A DNA stretch of 64,000 nt from Ridgeia piscesae (lineage: Eukaryota; Annelida; Polychaeta; Sabellida; Siboglinidae), in NCBI GenBank assembly GCA_025642075.2, contig JAODUO010000425.1:248001-312000 (forward strand), read 5' to 3'. The notes beneath the pieces were generated by a model, which was given only the letters and a program-made list of their open reading frames with translations, did no database searches and was not told where the DNA came from. A program made the position numbers and the translations under genes. Positions within the stretch are counted from its first letter, which is position 1; each line of letters begins with the position of its first letter. Positions 13,243 through 26,711 of this stretch are shown here, piece by piece.

Positions 13243-13525
13243 CTACAACAATGACACGACACTGACACGAGATGACACTAAATTACACTATATACTATAG
13301 TTTTCATATGACACCATCCTTTATTCCACCTACAACACTGACACTAGATGACACGAGTTGACAGTAAAAACTATAGACTAGACTAGAGATCATATGACAC
13401 CAACCTATTGTTCCACCTGCAACACTGACATGGCAGTGACATGAGATGACACTAAATGACATGACATGCTATATTAGTTTACATATAACATCATCCTTTG
13501 TTCCACCTGCAGCATTGATATGATG
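13235..13525. repeat. About 100-bp degenerate repeat spanning an acceptor
   Basis: Three further copies of the tail-exon-12 acceptor region: TGTTGYAG|GTGGA on the minus strand near 13343, 13414 and 13504. The intervening sequence carries catatgacacca-like blocks. Confidence 0.72.
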
Positions 13526-13724
13526 CCATGACACAAAACAACACTTTACATTGACCTACCAAGACACACGACAGCAAGCCATGGCCCCAGGCCACTATGC
13601 AATGGTCCCAGGCCACTAACCTATGGCCCCAGGCTATTAAGCTATGGATCCAGTGCTATGGTCAAGTTCAGCCCAAGCTGTCTAGCTGATGGTGTCAACT
13701 CTCTACCTGAACTATCCTAGTGTC

Positions 13725-14800
13725 CCAACTGTCAATTCTCTACTGAACTGTCCTAGTGTCCTGATTGTCAACTGTCTACCTGAACTGCCGTAGTATCCCA
13801 ACTGTCAACTCTCTACCTGACCTGTCCTAGTGTCCCAACTGTCAACTCTCTACCTGACCTGTCATAGTCTCACAACTGTCAACTCTCTACCTGACCTGTC
13901 CTAGTGTCCCAACTGTCAACTCTCTACCGGAGCTGTCCTAGTGTCCCAACTGTCAACTCTCTACTGCCGTAGTATCCCAATTGTCAACTCTCTACCTGAG
14001 CTGTCCTAGTGTCCCAACTGTCAACTCTCTACCTGAGCTGTCATAGTGTCCCAACTGTCAACTCTCTACCTGACCTGTCATAGTCTCACAACTGTCAACT
14101 CTACTGTCCTAGTCAACTACATCTACAGCCAGTGTCCCAAGCAACCTCTACCTGTGCATCAGTGTCCCAACAACCTCTACAGCAGCCAGGAAAGCACACC
14201 CTGTAGCACACTGTGATACAGGTGATACAGGCCAGTACACCCTCTAGCACACTGCACCAGTGATACAGGCCAGTACACCCTGTAGCACACTGCACCAGTG
14301 ATACAGGCCAGTACACCCTGTAGCACATTGCACCAGTGATACAGGCCAGTACACCCTGTAGCACACTGTGATACAGGTGATACAGGCCAGTACACCTTGT
14401 AGCACATTGCACCAGTGATACAGGCCAGTACACCCTCTAGCACACTGTGATACAGGTGATACAGGCCAGTACACCCTCTAGCACACTGCACCAGTGATAC
14501 AGGCCAGTACACCCTGTAGCACACTGCACCAGTGATACAGGCCAGTACACCCTGTAGCACATTGCACCAGTGATACAGGCCAGTACACCCTGTAGCACAC
14601 TGCACCAGTGATACAGGCCAGTACACCCTCTAGCACACTGCACCAGTGATACAGGCCAGTACACCCTCTAGCACACTGCACCAGTGATACAGGCCAGTAC
14701 ACCCTCTAGCACACTGCACCAGTGATACAGGCCAGTACACCCTCTAGCACACTGCACCAGTGATACAGGCCAGTACACCCTCTAGCACACTGCACCAGCG
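13725..14800. repeat. Two adjacent minisatellites, 37 and 38 bp
   Basis: 13725-14110: core caactctctacctgacctgt, about ten units. 14200-14800: core gatacaggccagtacaccct, about sixteen units, some shortened. Confidence 0.92.
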
Positions 14801-14899
14801 CTAATAGAAGGTGTCTGTACTACAAGAAGACAGTGTCTGTACTACAAGATAATGTCTGTACAATAGAATTATACTACAAAATGCCAAAGCTACTGCGAC

Positions 14900-15780
14900 A
14901 AAAAAGATAACCTGGTCTAGGGCATAAGACAACTTGGCCTATGATTAATAACGCGGTCTACAAGACAAGACAAGTCTAGTAGGAAATTTTGCTGGTCTAG
15001 GAGAGGCGATAACTTGATCTAGGGCAGAAGACAGCCTGGCCTATTATAAAAATAACCTGTTCTGGGAGATAAGATAACCTGGTCTACGAGAAGTGGTCAA
15101 GTGGGAAAATAACCTTCTCTAAGAGAGAAGATAACCTGGTCTACGAGAAGTGGTCAAGTGGGAAAATAACCTGGTCTAGGAGAGAAGATAACCTAGTCTA
15201 CGAGAAGTGGTCAAGTGGGAAAATAACCTGGTCTAAGAGAGAAGATAACCTGGTCTAAGAGAAGTGGGCTAGTGGGGAAAATAACCTGGTCTAAGACAGA
15301 AGATAACCTGGTCTATGAGACAGTGGTCTAGTGGGGAAAATAATCTGGTCTAGGAGAGGAGATAACCTAGTCTATGAGACGGTGGTCTAGTTGGGAAAAT
15401 AATCTGGTCTAGGAGAGAAGATAACCTAGTCTATGAGACGGTGGTCTAGTGGGGAAAATAATCTGGTCTAGGAGAGAAGATAACCTAGTCTATGAGACGG
15501 TGGTCTAGTGGGGACAATAATCTGGTCTAGGAGAGAAGATAACCTAGTCTATGAGACAGTGGTCTAGTGGGGAAAATAATCTGGTCTAGGAGACAAGATA
15601 ACCTAGTCTATGAGACGGTGGTCTAGTGGGAATATAACCTGGTCTAAGAGATAAGATAACCTGGTCTGTAAGGTGGTGGTCTCGTTGGAAAATAACCTGG
15701 TCTAAGACAGAAGATAACTTGGTATATGGGGAGAGGTAACATGGCATTAGGGAAAAGATAACCTGTTTAGTAGTATAATC
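14900..15780. repeat. About 60-bp minisatellite
   Basis: Core ataacctggtctaggagaga plus a ctatgagacggtggtctagt half, about fourteen units; the left units are more diverged than the centre. Confidence 0.9.
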
Positions 15781-16031
15781 TGGTCTAGGAAAAAAAAAAA
15801 TACTTGCATAATTGTAGAATAGTAACCTTTATACAACTGTGGTCAAAACACAGCTGCTCTGAACACGTAACCAGGTCAACTTGATGTACCTGAACACCAC
15901 CAGGGGGACCTATCATTCCATGAAACCAAGAGTTCTGAACCCTGGTGCCTAGTCAAAGAACTACTACAGCCAACAACCACCACCAGGGCCCGCCACTGAC
16001 ATGCTTAAAAAGAAGTGTGGCGTGAGCTTAC

Positions 16032-16193
16032 ACTGTCACGGACTATCTGACCACCAATGTAGTCACGGTTACCACTGTAGTTACGGTTACCACCGTAGTC
16101 ACGGTTACCACCATAGTCACGGTTACCAGCGTAGTTGTGGGCACCGAGTGCATTGCCATGGTAACTGTTGTCATTTGAGTACTTCTCTCCTGG
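16032..16193 (-). CDS. Tail exon 11: GNRDYG repeats
   Basis: 54 codons, phase 0 at both ends. PGEKYSNDNSYHGN leads into four to five copies of a GNRDYGGNRNYS-type six-residue repeat (18-bp unit) and ends GGQIVRDS. The Gly/Asn/Arg/Tyr composition is typical of low-complexity, phase-separation-prone sequence (inference). Acceptor ctttcag at 16194, donor AGT|gtaagc. A 25-bp minisatellite begins about 15 bp upstream of the acceptor. Confidence 0.75.
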
Positions 16194-16208
16194 CTGAAAG
16201 AGATCACA

Positions 16209-16495
16209 AGTGTAGACAGTGGACAGACTGTCCTTTTTAGAGAGTGGACAGACTGTCCTTTTTAGACAGTGGACAGACTGTCCTTTTTAGAGAGTGGACA
16301 GACTGTCCTTTTTAGAGAGTAGACATACTGTCCTTTTTAGAGAGTGGACAGACTGTCCTTTTTAGACAGTGGACAGACTGTCCTTTTTAGAGAGTGGACA
16401 GACTGTCCTTTTTAGACAGTGGACAGACTGTCCTTTTTAGAGAGTGGACAGACTGTCCTTTTTAGAGAGCGGACAGACTGTCCTTTTTTAGAGAG
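16209..16495. repeat. 25-bp minisatellite next to tail exon 11
   Basis: Core gtggacagactgtccttttt, about eleven units, alternating tagaga and tagaca joints. Ends about 15 bp from the tail-exon-11 acceptor. Confidence 0.95.
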
Positions 16496-16707
16496 TAGAC
16501 TCCTGGACTGAACCTAGACCTTTGTATGTCATGTAAATGTAAGCATTGCATAACTTGGATGTTGTCTGTATGAGACCCACCAAGTGACGTCAACCATAGA
16601 CACCAGCATGTGTCGTCAACCCTAAACACAAAGTGACAGCAACAGTGACACAGATAGAGAAACATCACCACACATCGACACACTGCCCTCTACTGGTGAC
16701 AACTTAC

Positions 16708-16758
16708 TACGCTGCTCACACTGAACATGTTGGGGTCATTCTGGACTGACTCCTCATA
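16708..16758 (-). CDS. Tail exon 10: small linker exon
   Basis: 17 codons, phase 0 at both ends: YEESVQNDPNMFSVSSV. Acceptor gcttacag at 16759, donor GTA|gtaagt. Short, but both splice sites are good and the phase matches its neighbours. Confidence 0.62.
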
Positions 16759-16986
16759 CTGTAAGCATACAACTTAGTGACAACCTCACACACGTCAATC
16801 TACCTGTCTAACTTCACCTGACTACCTCTCACATGACTGACTGACTGCATGTCACATGACTGACTGACTGCATGTCACATGACTGACTGACACATGACAC
16901 TGGCCACATGACCTTAATCTCAAGACGCACAAGACCATGAGTCTGTTACATGACCACTACCGCTGGTGCACGACACAAATAACTTA

Positions 16987-17001
16987 CACTAGGTGGCGCT
17001 G
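16987..17001 (+). promoter_or_regulatory. CTCF-like motif over an exon donor
   Basis: cactaggtggcgctg overlaps the 3' end of tail exon 9 and its donor. The match may be driven by the coding sequence. Confidence 0.22.
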
Positions 17002-17086
17002 CCATAGCATCGTTGAAGTCGTCGTCGGTGTACAGTGGCGGTGACATGTAACTGCGGCGAGACTTTCTGCGAACTGGAGGAGGCTG
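16988..17086 (-). CDS. Tail exon 9: basic and acidic linker
   Basis: 33 codons, phase 0 at both ends: QPPPVRRKSRRSYMSPPLYT followed by DDDFNDAMAAPPS. RRKSRRS is a possible basophilic phosphorylation or nuclear-localisation motif. The acceptor is a tandem CAGCAG (NAGNAG), so splicing may include or skip the first glutamine. Donor AGT|gtaagt is strong. A CTCF-like motif (16987-17001) overlaps the donor end. Confidence 0.72.
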
Positions 17087-17093
17087 CTGCACA

Positions 17094-17765
17094 ACACAAC
17101 ACTCTTGTGACATCACTTCCTGCTCCAACAGTCTCACTTATGACATCACTTCCTGCTCCAACAGTCTCACTTATGACATCACTTCCTGCTCCAACAGTCT
17201 CACTTATGACATCACTTCCTGCTCCGACTAGTGCCAACACCTCTGCCACTTACGACATGTCTTCAGCACTCTAGTACAGCCTCTGCCACCAGGTGTGCGG
17301 CGCTGGACCCGTTGCTAGCGTAGCTTTATGAAAGCAGTTACTATAAGCCTTGCTGCTTGCACCACCACTAACCTTGCGTGAACAAAACCTACTGTGGCCT
17401 GCCTCCTCACAACAAATGTGGTCTGCCTCCCAGCGTTAATTATGGCGGTCCAGATGCGATAATTGTGGCCTGTCTTCAAGCAGTAATTGCAGTCTGCCTC
17501 TCAGCAGTAAATGTGGTCTGCCTCCAAGCAATGAGTGTGGCCTGCCTCAAAGCAATAGCTGTGGTCTGCCCCCAAGCAATAATTGTGGTATGCCCCCAAG
17601 CAATAATTGTTGTCTACCTCCAAGCAATAATTGTGGTCTGCCTCCAAGCAATAATTGTGGTCTGCCTTCAAGCACCAAGGCAGCATTCTTCAGTGTGTAC
17701 ACTGTACTGAGTGTGTACACTGTACTGAGTGTGTACACTGTATTGAGTGTGTACACTGTACTGTA
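17094..17765. repeat. Three short arrays upstream of tail exon 9
   Basis: 17094-17228: 33-bp unit with gacatcacttcctgctccaa, four units. 17385-17675: 24-bp unit with ctgcctccaagcaataattg, about twelve units. 17686-17765: 18-bp unit tgtacactgtactgagtg, about five units. Confidence 0.92.
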
Positions 17766-18094
17766 CGAGATCAAAATAAGCCAACTAATGACAAAGCCTT
17801 GTCATCTGTGAATAAACATCTACCGTGGTAGGTGGGGACGGACAGACGGACGGACAGACGGACAGACAACACACACATAGACAGACAGAGAGATACACAA
17901 ACATACACAGACAGAGAGATACAACACACCTCCACACACACAGAGAGAATAATAACACCTAACATGATGTGGCCACATAGTAACGTTGTTGTGAAGCTTA
18001 AAGCCACTAGCGTTGTGACAATGCATCCTGCAGTGATGTGACTAACAAGTCTACTGCTAGGTAAGCCAACGGTAATGTGTTTTAATGGAACAAC

Positions 18095-19200
18095 CAGAGG
18101 AGAGTGACACCCCCTGGTAGTGGACACTTCAAGAGGAGAGTGACACCCCTCCAGGTAGAGGACACTATAAGTGGTGAGTGACACCCCCAGGTTGAGGACA
18201 CTAAGTGGGGAGTGACACCCCCAGATAGCGGACACTTCCACAGGCGAGTGATGGTGACATATAGAATATGGACCCCATGGAAAATGGACCATGGCTCCAT
18301 ATTCCCCATAGAATATGGACCTGGTGGATCCATATTCTGTAACAGAAGTTATTCTATTATAAAACATGGACCCACCCCATCGAATTTTGACCCGGTGGTG
18401 TCAAAATTTTATGTCTCATAGAATATGAACACCCCCACAGAAAATGGACCCCGGGTCCAGAATCTCTATGAGTCCATTTTCTATATGTGTTATAGAATAT
18501 GGACCCCCTATGAAAATGGACCCTGGGTTGTGTTGTTGATATAATGTATTCCTGATGTAACTTAGAAACTAAGCCATATCTGTGATTCCAATGGAGTTTA
18601 AATTTAGCATATCATGCCATAGTAGTTTGTGTGAGCACTGTTGAAATGGAGACTGGTCAGTTTAAAGTTTAAAAACATGAACTGGACTTATATGAAACAT
18701 TAGCACAATTACTTTTTTTGAGATGACAATAAACGAATGAATGAGTAGATATTAATCTTAGTTATATTTATTCAACCATCCCACAATACGGAACAATTTA
18801 TACATTTTAGCAGTTGACAGGATACACAGTATTCACAGTCAAAGACGACTGGCATTTTAATGACAATGGTGGCTAAAATGTAAAAATAAGTGGGTGGGTT
18901 GTAACAATGTTTTACAAAAGAATTATGAATGATGACTGTGACATTCTAGTTACAATCTATGAACTGCATTATAGTATTTTACCAACTTATTCTGCTTTTT
19001 AAGAGGGATTCCAAATTATGTAAGGGGGTCCAAATTATATAATAGAATATGGACCCCGGGTCCATTTTCTATGGGGGTCCATATTCTATCTGACAATGGC
19101 CCTTGGTAGAAGACACTTTAAGTGGAGAGTGACACCCCCGGGTAGAGGACATGTCCATAGGTAAGTGATACACCCAGGTAGTGGACGTTTCAACTGGACA
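18095..19200. repeat. About 40-bp minisatellite interrupted by the MITE-like element
   Basis: Units around gagagtgacacccccaggta and gaggacactt lie on both sides (18095-18259 and 19095-19200) of the 831-bp element, so the element landed in a pre-existing array. Confidence 0.75.
18260..19090. mobile_element. Non-autonomous DNA transposon (MITE-like) with 16-bp terminal inverted repeats
   Basis: Left end atagaatatggacccc (from 18261) is the exact reverse complement of the right end (19074-19089). The 5-bp sequence TGACA flanks both sides (18255-18259 and 19091-19095), a plausible target-site duplication. Subterminal sequence repeats the TIR motif several times in both orientations (18290-18510 and 19040-19089). 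The core of about 500 bp is unique and AT-rich, with no transposase. The element sits inside a minisatellite. Superfamily not assigned. Confidence 0.65.
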
Positions 19201-19381
19201 CGTATGACACACTGACATGTGTTGGATGTACCAGTATGATGTGCTGAGTGAATGGGTGAATGAGTGAATTAGCATTGTCAGTGCCACTGACTACAGCAAC
19301 AACTAAGCACATTGCTCTAATACATTCTGTGCTCAACTACAGTGGCCAATTACATAGCAGATTTAATTATATATATGATGT

Positions 19382-20585
<1,204 letters not shown>

Positions 20586-20587
20586 TA

Positions 20588-21716
20588 AGATGACAGTATC
20601 ACAGGGTGGGAGTAAAGATGACAGTATCACAGGGTGGGACGAAAAGATGACAGTATCACAGGGTGGGACGTAAAGATGACAGTATCACAGGGTGGGACGT
20701 AAAGATGACAGTATCACAGGGTCGGATGAAAAGATGACAGTATCACAGGGTGGGATGAAAAGATGACAGTATCACAGGGTGGGATGAAAAGATGACAGTA
20801 TCACAGGGTGGGACGTAAAGATGACAGTATCACAGGGTGGGACGTAAAGATGACAGTATCACAGGGTGGGACGTAAAGATGACAGTATCACAGGGTGGGA
20901 CGTAAAGATGACAGTATCACAGGGTGGGACATAAAGATGACAGTATCACAGGGTGGGACGTAAAGATGACAGTATCACAGGGTGGGACGTAAAGATGACA
21001 GTATCACAGGGTGGGACGTAAAGATGACAGTATCACAGGGTGGGACGTAAAGATGACAGTATCACAGGGTGGGACAGTAAAGATGACAGTATCACAGGGT
21101 GGGAGATAAAGATGACAGTATCACAGGGTGGGATAAAGATGACAGTATCACAGGGTGGGATGAAAAGATGACAGTATCACAGGGTGGGACATAAAGATGA
21201 CAGTATCACAGGGTGGGATGAAAAGATGACAGTATCACAGGGTGGGACATAAAGATGACAGTATCACAGGGTGGGATGAAAAGATGACAGTATCACAGGG
21301 TGGGGACATAAAGATGACAGTATCACAGGGTGGGACGTAAAGATGACAGTATCACAGGGTGGGACGTAAAGATGACAGTATCACAGGATGGGACATAAAG
21401 ATGACAGTATCACAGGGTGGGACGTAAAGATGACAGTATCACAGGGTGGGACGTAAAGATGACAGTATCACAGGGTGGGACATAAAGATGACAGTATCAC
21501 AGGGTGGGACTGAAAGATGACAGTATCACAGGGTGGGACGTAAAGATGACAGTATCACAGGGTGGGACGTAAAGATGACAGTATCACAGGGTGGGACATA
21601 AAGATGACAGTATCACAGGGTGGGATGAAAAGATGACAGTATCACAGGGTGGGACATAAAGATGACAGTATCACAGGGTGGGATGAAAGGATGACAGTAT
21701 CACAGGGTGGGACATA
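20588..21716. repeat. 29-bp minisatellite, about 39 units
   Basis: Core gatgacagtatcacagggtg with ACGTAA, ATGAAA and ACATAA joint variants. Very homogeneous. Ends about 110 bp from tail exon 8, in intron 8 of the GCK-III model. Confidence 0.97.
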
Positions 21717-21826
21717 TGACCTACGTGTGTCCAATGAACTGTCCACACTGTCTCAGGAGAACTCTACACTGCATGGTGAGTTGAGAGGTCATAGGTCAAA
21801 GGTGACAGAGTGAAACATGCACTTAC

Positions 21827-21958
21827 AATGTTGTTGTTTTGACTTTTCCGGTAGCTCTTCTGTGGCACTGGTGGTACTGGGGTCTCCTCTGGGGCGTTCC
21901 TGTAATTGGGCGGCGGGTCGGAGTAGGGGTCAGAGTAGGGGTCGGAGTAGGGGTCAGC
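21827..21958 (-). CDS. Tail exon 8: DPYS repeats and proline-rich linker
   Basis: 44 codons, phase 0 at both ends. Three to four DPYS repeats (12-bp unit) are followed by PPPNYRNAPEETPVPPVPQK and SYRKSQNNNI. The PPVPQK stretch could bind an SH3 domain (inference). Acceptor acccag at 21959, donor ATT|gtaagt. Assigned to the kinase gene because it is the next good phase-0 exon on the same strand. Confidence 0.78.
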
Positions 21959-22144
21959 CTGGGTACATGCAGGAAAACAATGCGGATGAGTAAAGGCAGC
22001 ATGCAACAAGAGTGCCGCCAGGTCAAATACAATGACCTGAGGTCAAACAGAGTGACTTAAGGTCAAACACAATGACTTCATGTCAAACACAGTGACTAGA
22101 GGACAAAAACAATGACTTGAGGTGAAACATAGTGACCATAGGAA

Positions 22145-25120
22145 ACATCCGTGTCTGCCTTTCACCTACAGTCCTACATCTCATTGCACAGGACACTGTA
22201 GAAACAACTGTCTGCCTTTCACCTACAGTCCTACATCTCACTGCACAGGACACTGTAGAAACAACCCTGTCTGCCTTTCACCTACAGTCCTACATCTCAC
22301 TGCACAGGACACTGTAGAAACAACTGTCTGCCTTTCACCTACAGTCCTACATCTCACTGCACAGGACACTGTAGAAACAACCCTGTCTGCCTTTCACCTA
22401 CAGTCCTACATCTCATTGCACAGGACACTGTAGAAACAACCCTGTCTGCCTTTCACCTACAGTCCTACATCTCATTGCACAGGACACTGTAGAAACAACT
22501 CTGTCTGCATTTCACCTACAGGCCTACATCTCATTGCACAGGACACTGTAGAAACAACCCTGTCTGCCTTTCACCTACAGTCCTACATCTCACTGCACAG
22601 GACACTGTAGAAACAACCCTGTCTGCCTTTCACCTACAGTCCTACATCTCACTGCACGGGACACTGTAGAAACAACCCTGTCTGCCTTTCACCTACAGTC
22701 CTACATCTCACTGCACAGGACACTGTAGAAACAACTCTGTCTGCCTTTCACCTACAGTCCTACATCTCACTGCACGGGACACTGTAGAAACAACTCTGTC
22801 TGCCTTTCACCTACAGTCCTACATCTCACTGCACAGGACACTGTAGAAACAACCCTGTCTGCCTTTCACCTACAGTCCTACATCTCACTGCACAGGACAC
22901 TGTAGAAACAACCCTGTCTGCCTTTCACCTACAGTCCTACATCTCACTGCACAGGACACTGTAGAAACAACCCTGTCTGCCTTTCACCTACAGTCCTACA
23001 TCTCACTGCACAGGACACTGTAGAAACAACCGTGTCTGCCTTTCACCTACAGTCCTACATCTCATTGCACAGGACACTGTAGAAACAACTGTCTGCCTTT
23101 CACCTACAGTCCTACATCTCACTGCACAGGACACTGTAGAAACAACCGTGTCTGCCTTTCACCTACAGTCCTACATCTCACTGCACAGGACACTGTAGAA
23201 ACAACTCTATCTGCCTTTCACCTACAGTCCTACATCTCACTGCACAGGACACTGTAGAAACAACCCTGTCTGCCTTTCACCTACAGTCCTACATCTCACT
23301 GCACAGGACACTGTAGAAACAACCGTGTCTGCCTTTCACCTACAGTCCTACATCTCACTTTCACAGGACACTGTAGAAACAACTCTGTCTGCCTTTCACC
23401 TACAGTCCTACGTCTCACTGCACGGAACACTGTAGAAACAACCCTGTCTGCCTTTCACCTACAGTCCTACATCTCACTGCACAGGACACTGTAGAAACAA
23501 CCCTGTCTGCCTTTCACCTACAGTCCTACATCTCACTGCACAGGACACTGTAGAAACAACCGTGTCTGCCTTTCACCTACAGTCCTACATCTCATTGCAC
23601 AGGACACTGTAGAAACAACTGTCTGCCTTTCACCTACAGTCCTACATCTCACTGCACAGGACACTGTAGAAACAACTCTGTCTGCCTTTCACCTACAGTC
23701 CTACGTCTCACTGCACGGAACACTGTAGAAACAACCCTGTCTGCCTTTCACCTACAGTCCTACATCTCACTGCACAGGCCTAGAAACAACCTGTCTGCCT
23801 TTCACCTACAGTCCTACATCTCACTGCACAGGACACTGTAGAAACAACCCTGTCTGCCTTTCACCTACAGTCCTACATCTCACTGCACAGGACACTGTAG
23901 AAACAACCCTGTCTGCCTTTCACCTACAGTCCTACATCTCACTGCACAGGACACTGTAGAAACAACCGTGTCTGCCTTTCACCTACAGTCCTACATCTCA
24001 TTGCACAGGACACTGTAGAAACAACCGTGTCTGCCTTTCACCTACAGTCCTACATCTCATTGCACAGGACACTGTAGAAACAACTGTCTGCCTTTCACCT
24101 ACAGTCCTACATCTCACTGCACAGGACACTGTAGAAACAACTCTGTCTGCCTTTCACCTACAGTCCAGTCTCACTGCACGGACACTGTAGAAACAACCCT
24201 GTCTGCCTTTCACCTACAGTCCTACATCTCACTGCACAGGACACTGTAGAAACAACCCTGTCTGCCTTTCACCTACAGTCCTACATCTCACTGCACAGGA
24301 CACTGTAGAAACAACCCTGTCTGCCTTTCACCTACAGTCTACATCTCACTGCACAGGACACAGTAGAAACAACTGTCTGCCTTTCACCTACAGTCCTACA
24401 TCTCACTGCACAGGACACTGTAGAAACAACATGTCTGCCTTTCACCTACAGTCCTACATCTCACTGCACAGGACACTGTAGAAACAACCGTGTCTGCCTT
24501 TCACCTACAGTCCTACATCTCACTGCACAGGACACTGTAGAAACAACCCTGTCTGCCTTTCACCTACAGTCCTACATCTCACTGCACAGGACACTGTAGA
24601 AACAACCGTGTCTGCCTTTCACCTACAGTCCTACATCTCACTGCACAGGACACTGTAGAAACAACTCTGTCTGCCTTTCACCTACAGTCCTACGTCTCAC
24701 TGCACGGAACACTGTAGAAACAACCCTGTCTGCCTTTCACCTACAGTCCTACATCTCACTGCACAGGACACTGTAGAAACAACCGTGTCTGCCTTTCACC
24801 TACAGTCCTACATCTCATTGCACAGGACACTGTAGAAACAACCTGTCTGCCTTTCACCTACAGTCCTACATCTCATTGCACAGGACACTGTAGAAACAAC
24901 CTGTCTGCCTTTCACCTACAGTCCTACATCTCATTGCACAGGACACTGTAGAAACAACCGTGTCTGCCTTTCACCTACAGTCCTACATCTCATTGCACAG
25001 GACACTGTAGAAACAACCTGTCTGCCTTTCACCTACAGTCCTACATCTCATTGCACAGGACACTGTAGAAACAACCGTGTCTGCCTTTCACCTACAGTCC
25101 TACATCTCACTGCACAGGAC
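22145..25120. repeat. 58-59-bp minisatellite, about 51 units
   Basis: Core cctttcacctacagtcctac followed by a tgcacaggacactgtagaaa half. Very homogeneous, with a few deleted units (23780, 24170). Lies in intron 7 of the GCK-III gene. Read on the gene strand, each unit carries an acceptor-like tract and a donor-like step. Confidence 0.97.
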
Positions 25121-25185
25121 ACAACAGTCAACACTGTCTAACGCCACTCAGTCAACAGCCTTGACTACTCAGGCACTGTGGTGTG

Positions 25186-25875
25186 TCACTGAGGTGGCAG
25201 CACTTTTTAGCCCCACATAACTTCCTGTGAGTTTAATGCTTTGCCCATGTTACCACCAGGACGGCCTTACCCCAGCATAGGGTAGAGACGCTGATCGGTT
25301 CAAAGGCCAACTATAAAATAAAAAATAAAATGAGGATATACTTTCATAAGATAATACCAGCCTAAAATGGCCTACCTCGATATTGAAAACAAATCATAAA
25401 AATAAAAGTTCTCAACAGATTTGATTCATTTTAATGTTATTTGGCAGCTAAAACGTATGGCTACATTTGCCTCACAGGAAGTAGGAAATATGTCCATTCA
25501 GTAATTATTTGGGAGCAGGACAGTGTGTTTTTTGTTTCGTGTTTTCTGGATGATGTTCAGCTAATAATAGCACCATGATTATCTGACATAATAGAGATAG
25601 TATAATTGTACTATGATAAAGAGTTCATTTGGCAGTAAAATGATGCCTCATTTATATTTGTATGATAAGTATTTGCAGTTATGATTTTTATTGTAACAGT
25701 ATGCAACAGAGGCTTTGCGCTGGCCGGTCGCAGGATTAAATGTATTCAACATTAAACTGATATCAACACAAAAATAAACAGAAATACAAATTTGCAGCTG
25801 TTTACGAAGATGAAATATGGCAGGATTAACTTTGATTACCGAAACTCCATGAGGTGGCAGCACTGTTTAGCCCCT
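25186..25875. other. Pair of near-identical direct repeats 660 bp apart
   Basis: The motif gaggtggcagcact, followed by a T-rich step and ttagcccc, occurs at about 25190 and 25853 in the same orientation in GCK-III intron 7. The DNA between is unique and AT-rich and includes a ggttcaaa box B-like motif near 25297. Could be ends of a small element or SINE copies; no family recognised. Confidence 0.25.
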
Positions 25876-25984
25876 TATGGATAACATTTATAAGCCGGCA
25901 GAGTGACACGACTGTCTTCCCGGCAAAGTTAAGCAGCCGAGCGAGAGTTGATTAAGCGAGACTAGTCGGTCACATGACACATAC

Positions 25985-26126
25985 CTTGAAGACGGAGCGT
26001 GTGGCAGACTCGCGTGAGCCGGGTACTGTGGCTGTGGACTCGCGTTGAGCCTGTCTAGGGGGGGTCGGCCACTCTCGCACTGTGCTGTTCCATTCTATGC
26101 TCTCCTCATCATCATCTCCGTCATCA
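25985..26126 (-). CDS. STK24: GCK-III kinase exon 7: post-kinase linker
   Basis: 142 bp, phase 2 in and phase 0 out. After the split codon it reads DDGDDDEESIEWNSTVREWP, then a polar Ser/Thr/Arg-rich stretch ending SATRSVFK. The acidic run followed by an EW..TVRE motif resembles the segment after the kinase domain of STK26 and STK24 (EWSFTTVR and DWIFTIRE respectively), which supports a true continuation of the kinase gene. Acceptor tttcag at 26127, donor AAG|gtatgt. Confidence 0.87.
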
Positions 26127-26143
26127 CTGAAACACAACACACT

Positions 26144-26158
26144 CACCAGGGGGCGCTA
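26144..26158 (+). promoter_or_regulatory. CTCF-like motif
   Basis: caccagggggcgcta matches the classical CTCF core (CCASYAGRKGGCR). It lies in the intron just upstream of GCK-III exon 7. Sequence match only. Confidence 0.4.
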
Positions 26159-26354
26159 CAGGACATACACCACGCAGAGTGACGTGGCAGCAGAAGTAAC
26201 AATGAGTGTGTTATGACGGAAGAGCTGACACAAGGACACAACGATGACATGACATCAGACGTGACTCGTGGACAATGATGACAGTAAGAGTGATATGATA
26301 TCAGAGGTGACACAAGGACACAATGATGACAATAACATTGAGACAGGATTAATG

Positions 26355-26580
26355 GAATTGGATGTTCCCTTGGAACGGTGTCGGTGGAATGGTGTCGGTG
26401 GAACGGTGTCGGTGTCGGTGTAACGGTGTCGGTGTAACGGTGTCGGTGTAACGGTGTCGGTGTAACGGTGTCGGTGGAACGGTGTCGGTGTAACGGTGTT
26501 GGTGTAACGGTGTCGGTGTAACGGTGTTGGTGTAACGGTGCTGGTGGAACGGTGCTGGTGGAACGGTGCTGGATAAGGCT
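26355..26580. repeat. 12-15-bp minisatellite
   Basis: Unit ggtgtaacggtgtcggtg with shortened forms, about fifteen units, in GCK-III intron 6. Confidence 0.92.
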
Positions 26581-26711
26581 GGCTGTGTTTAGTATTATGT
26601 AGTACGACCAGGAATATAATAACACACAGAATAATTTGCCTAGGAATTTACACACATATAAACAATTGTACACACACAGTTGACTACACGAAGGGAGGAA
26701 GCTCCACCTAC

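Noticed and set aside
20588..25120. CRISPR-like regular repeats of 29 and 58 bp
   Set aside because: Direct tandem units without unique spacers, in a eukaryotic intron.
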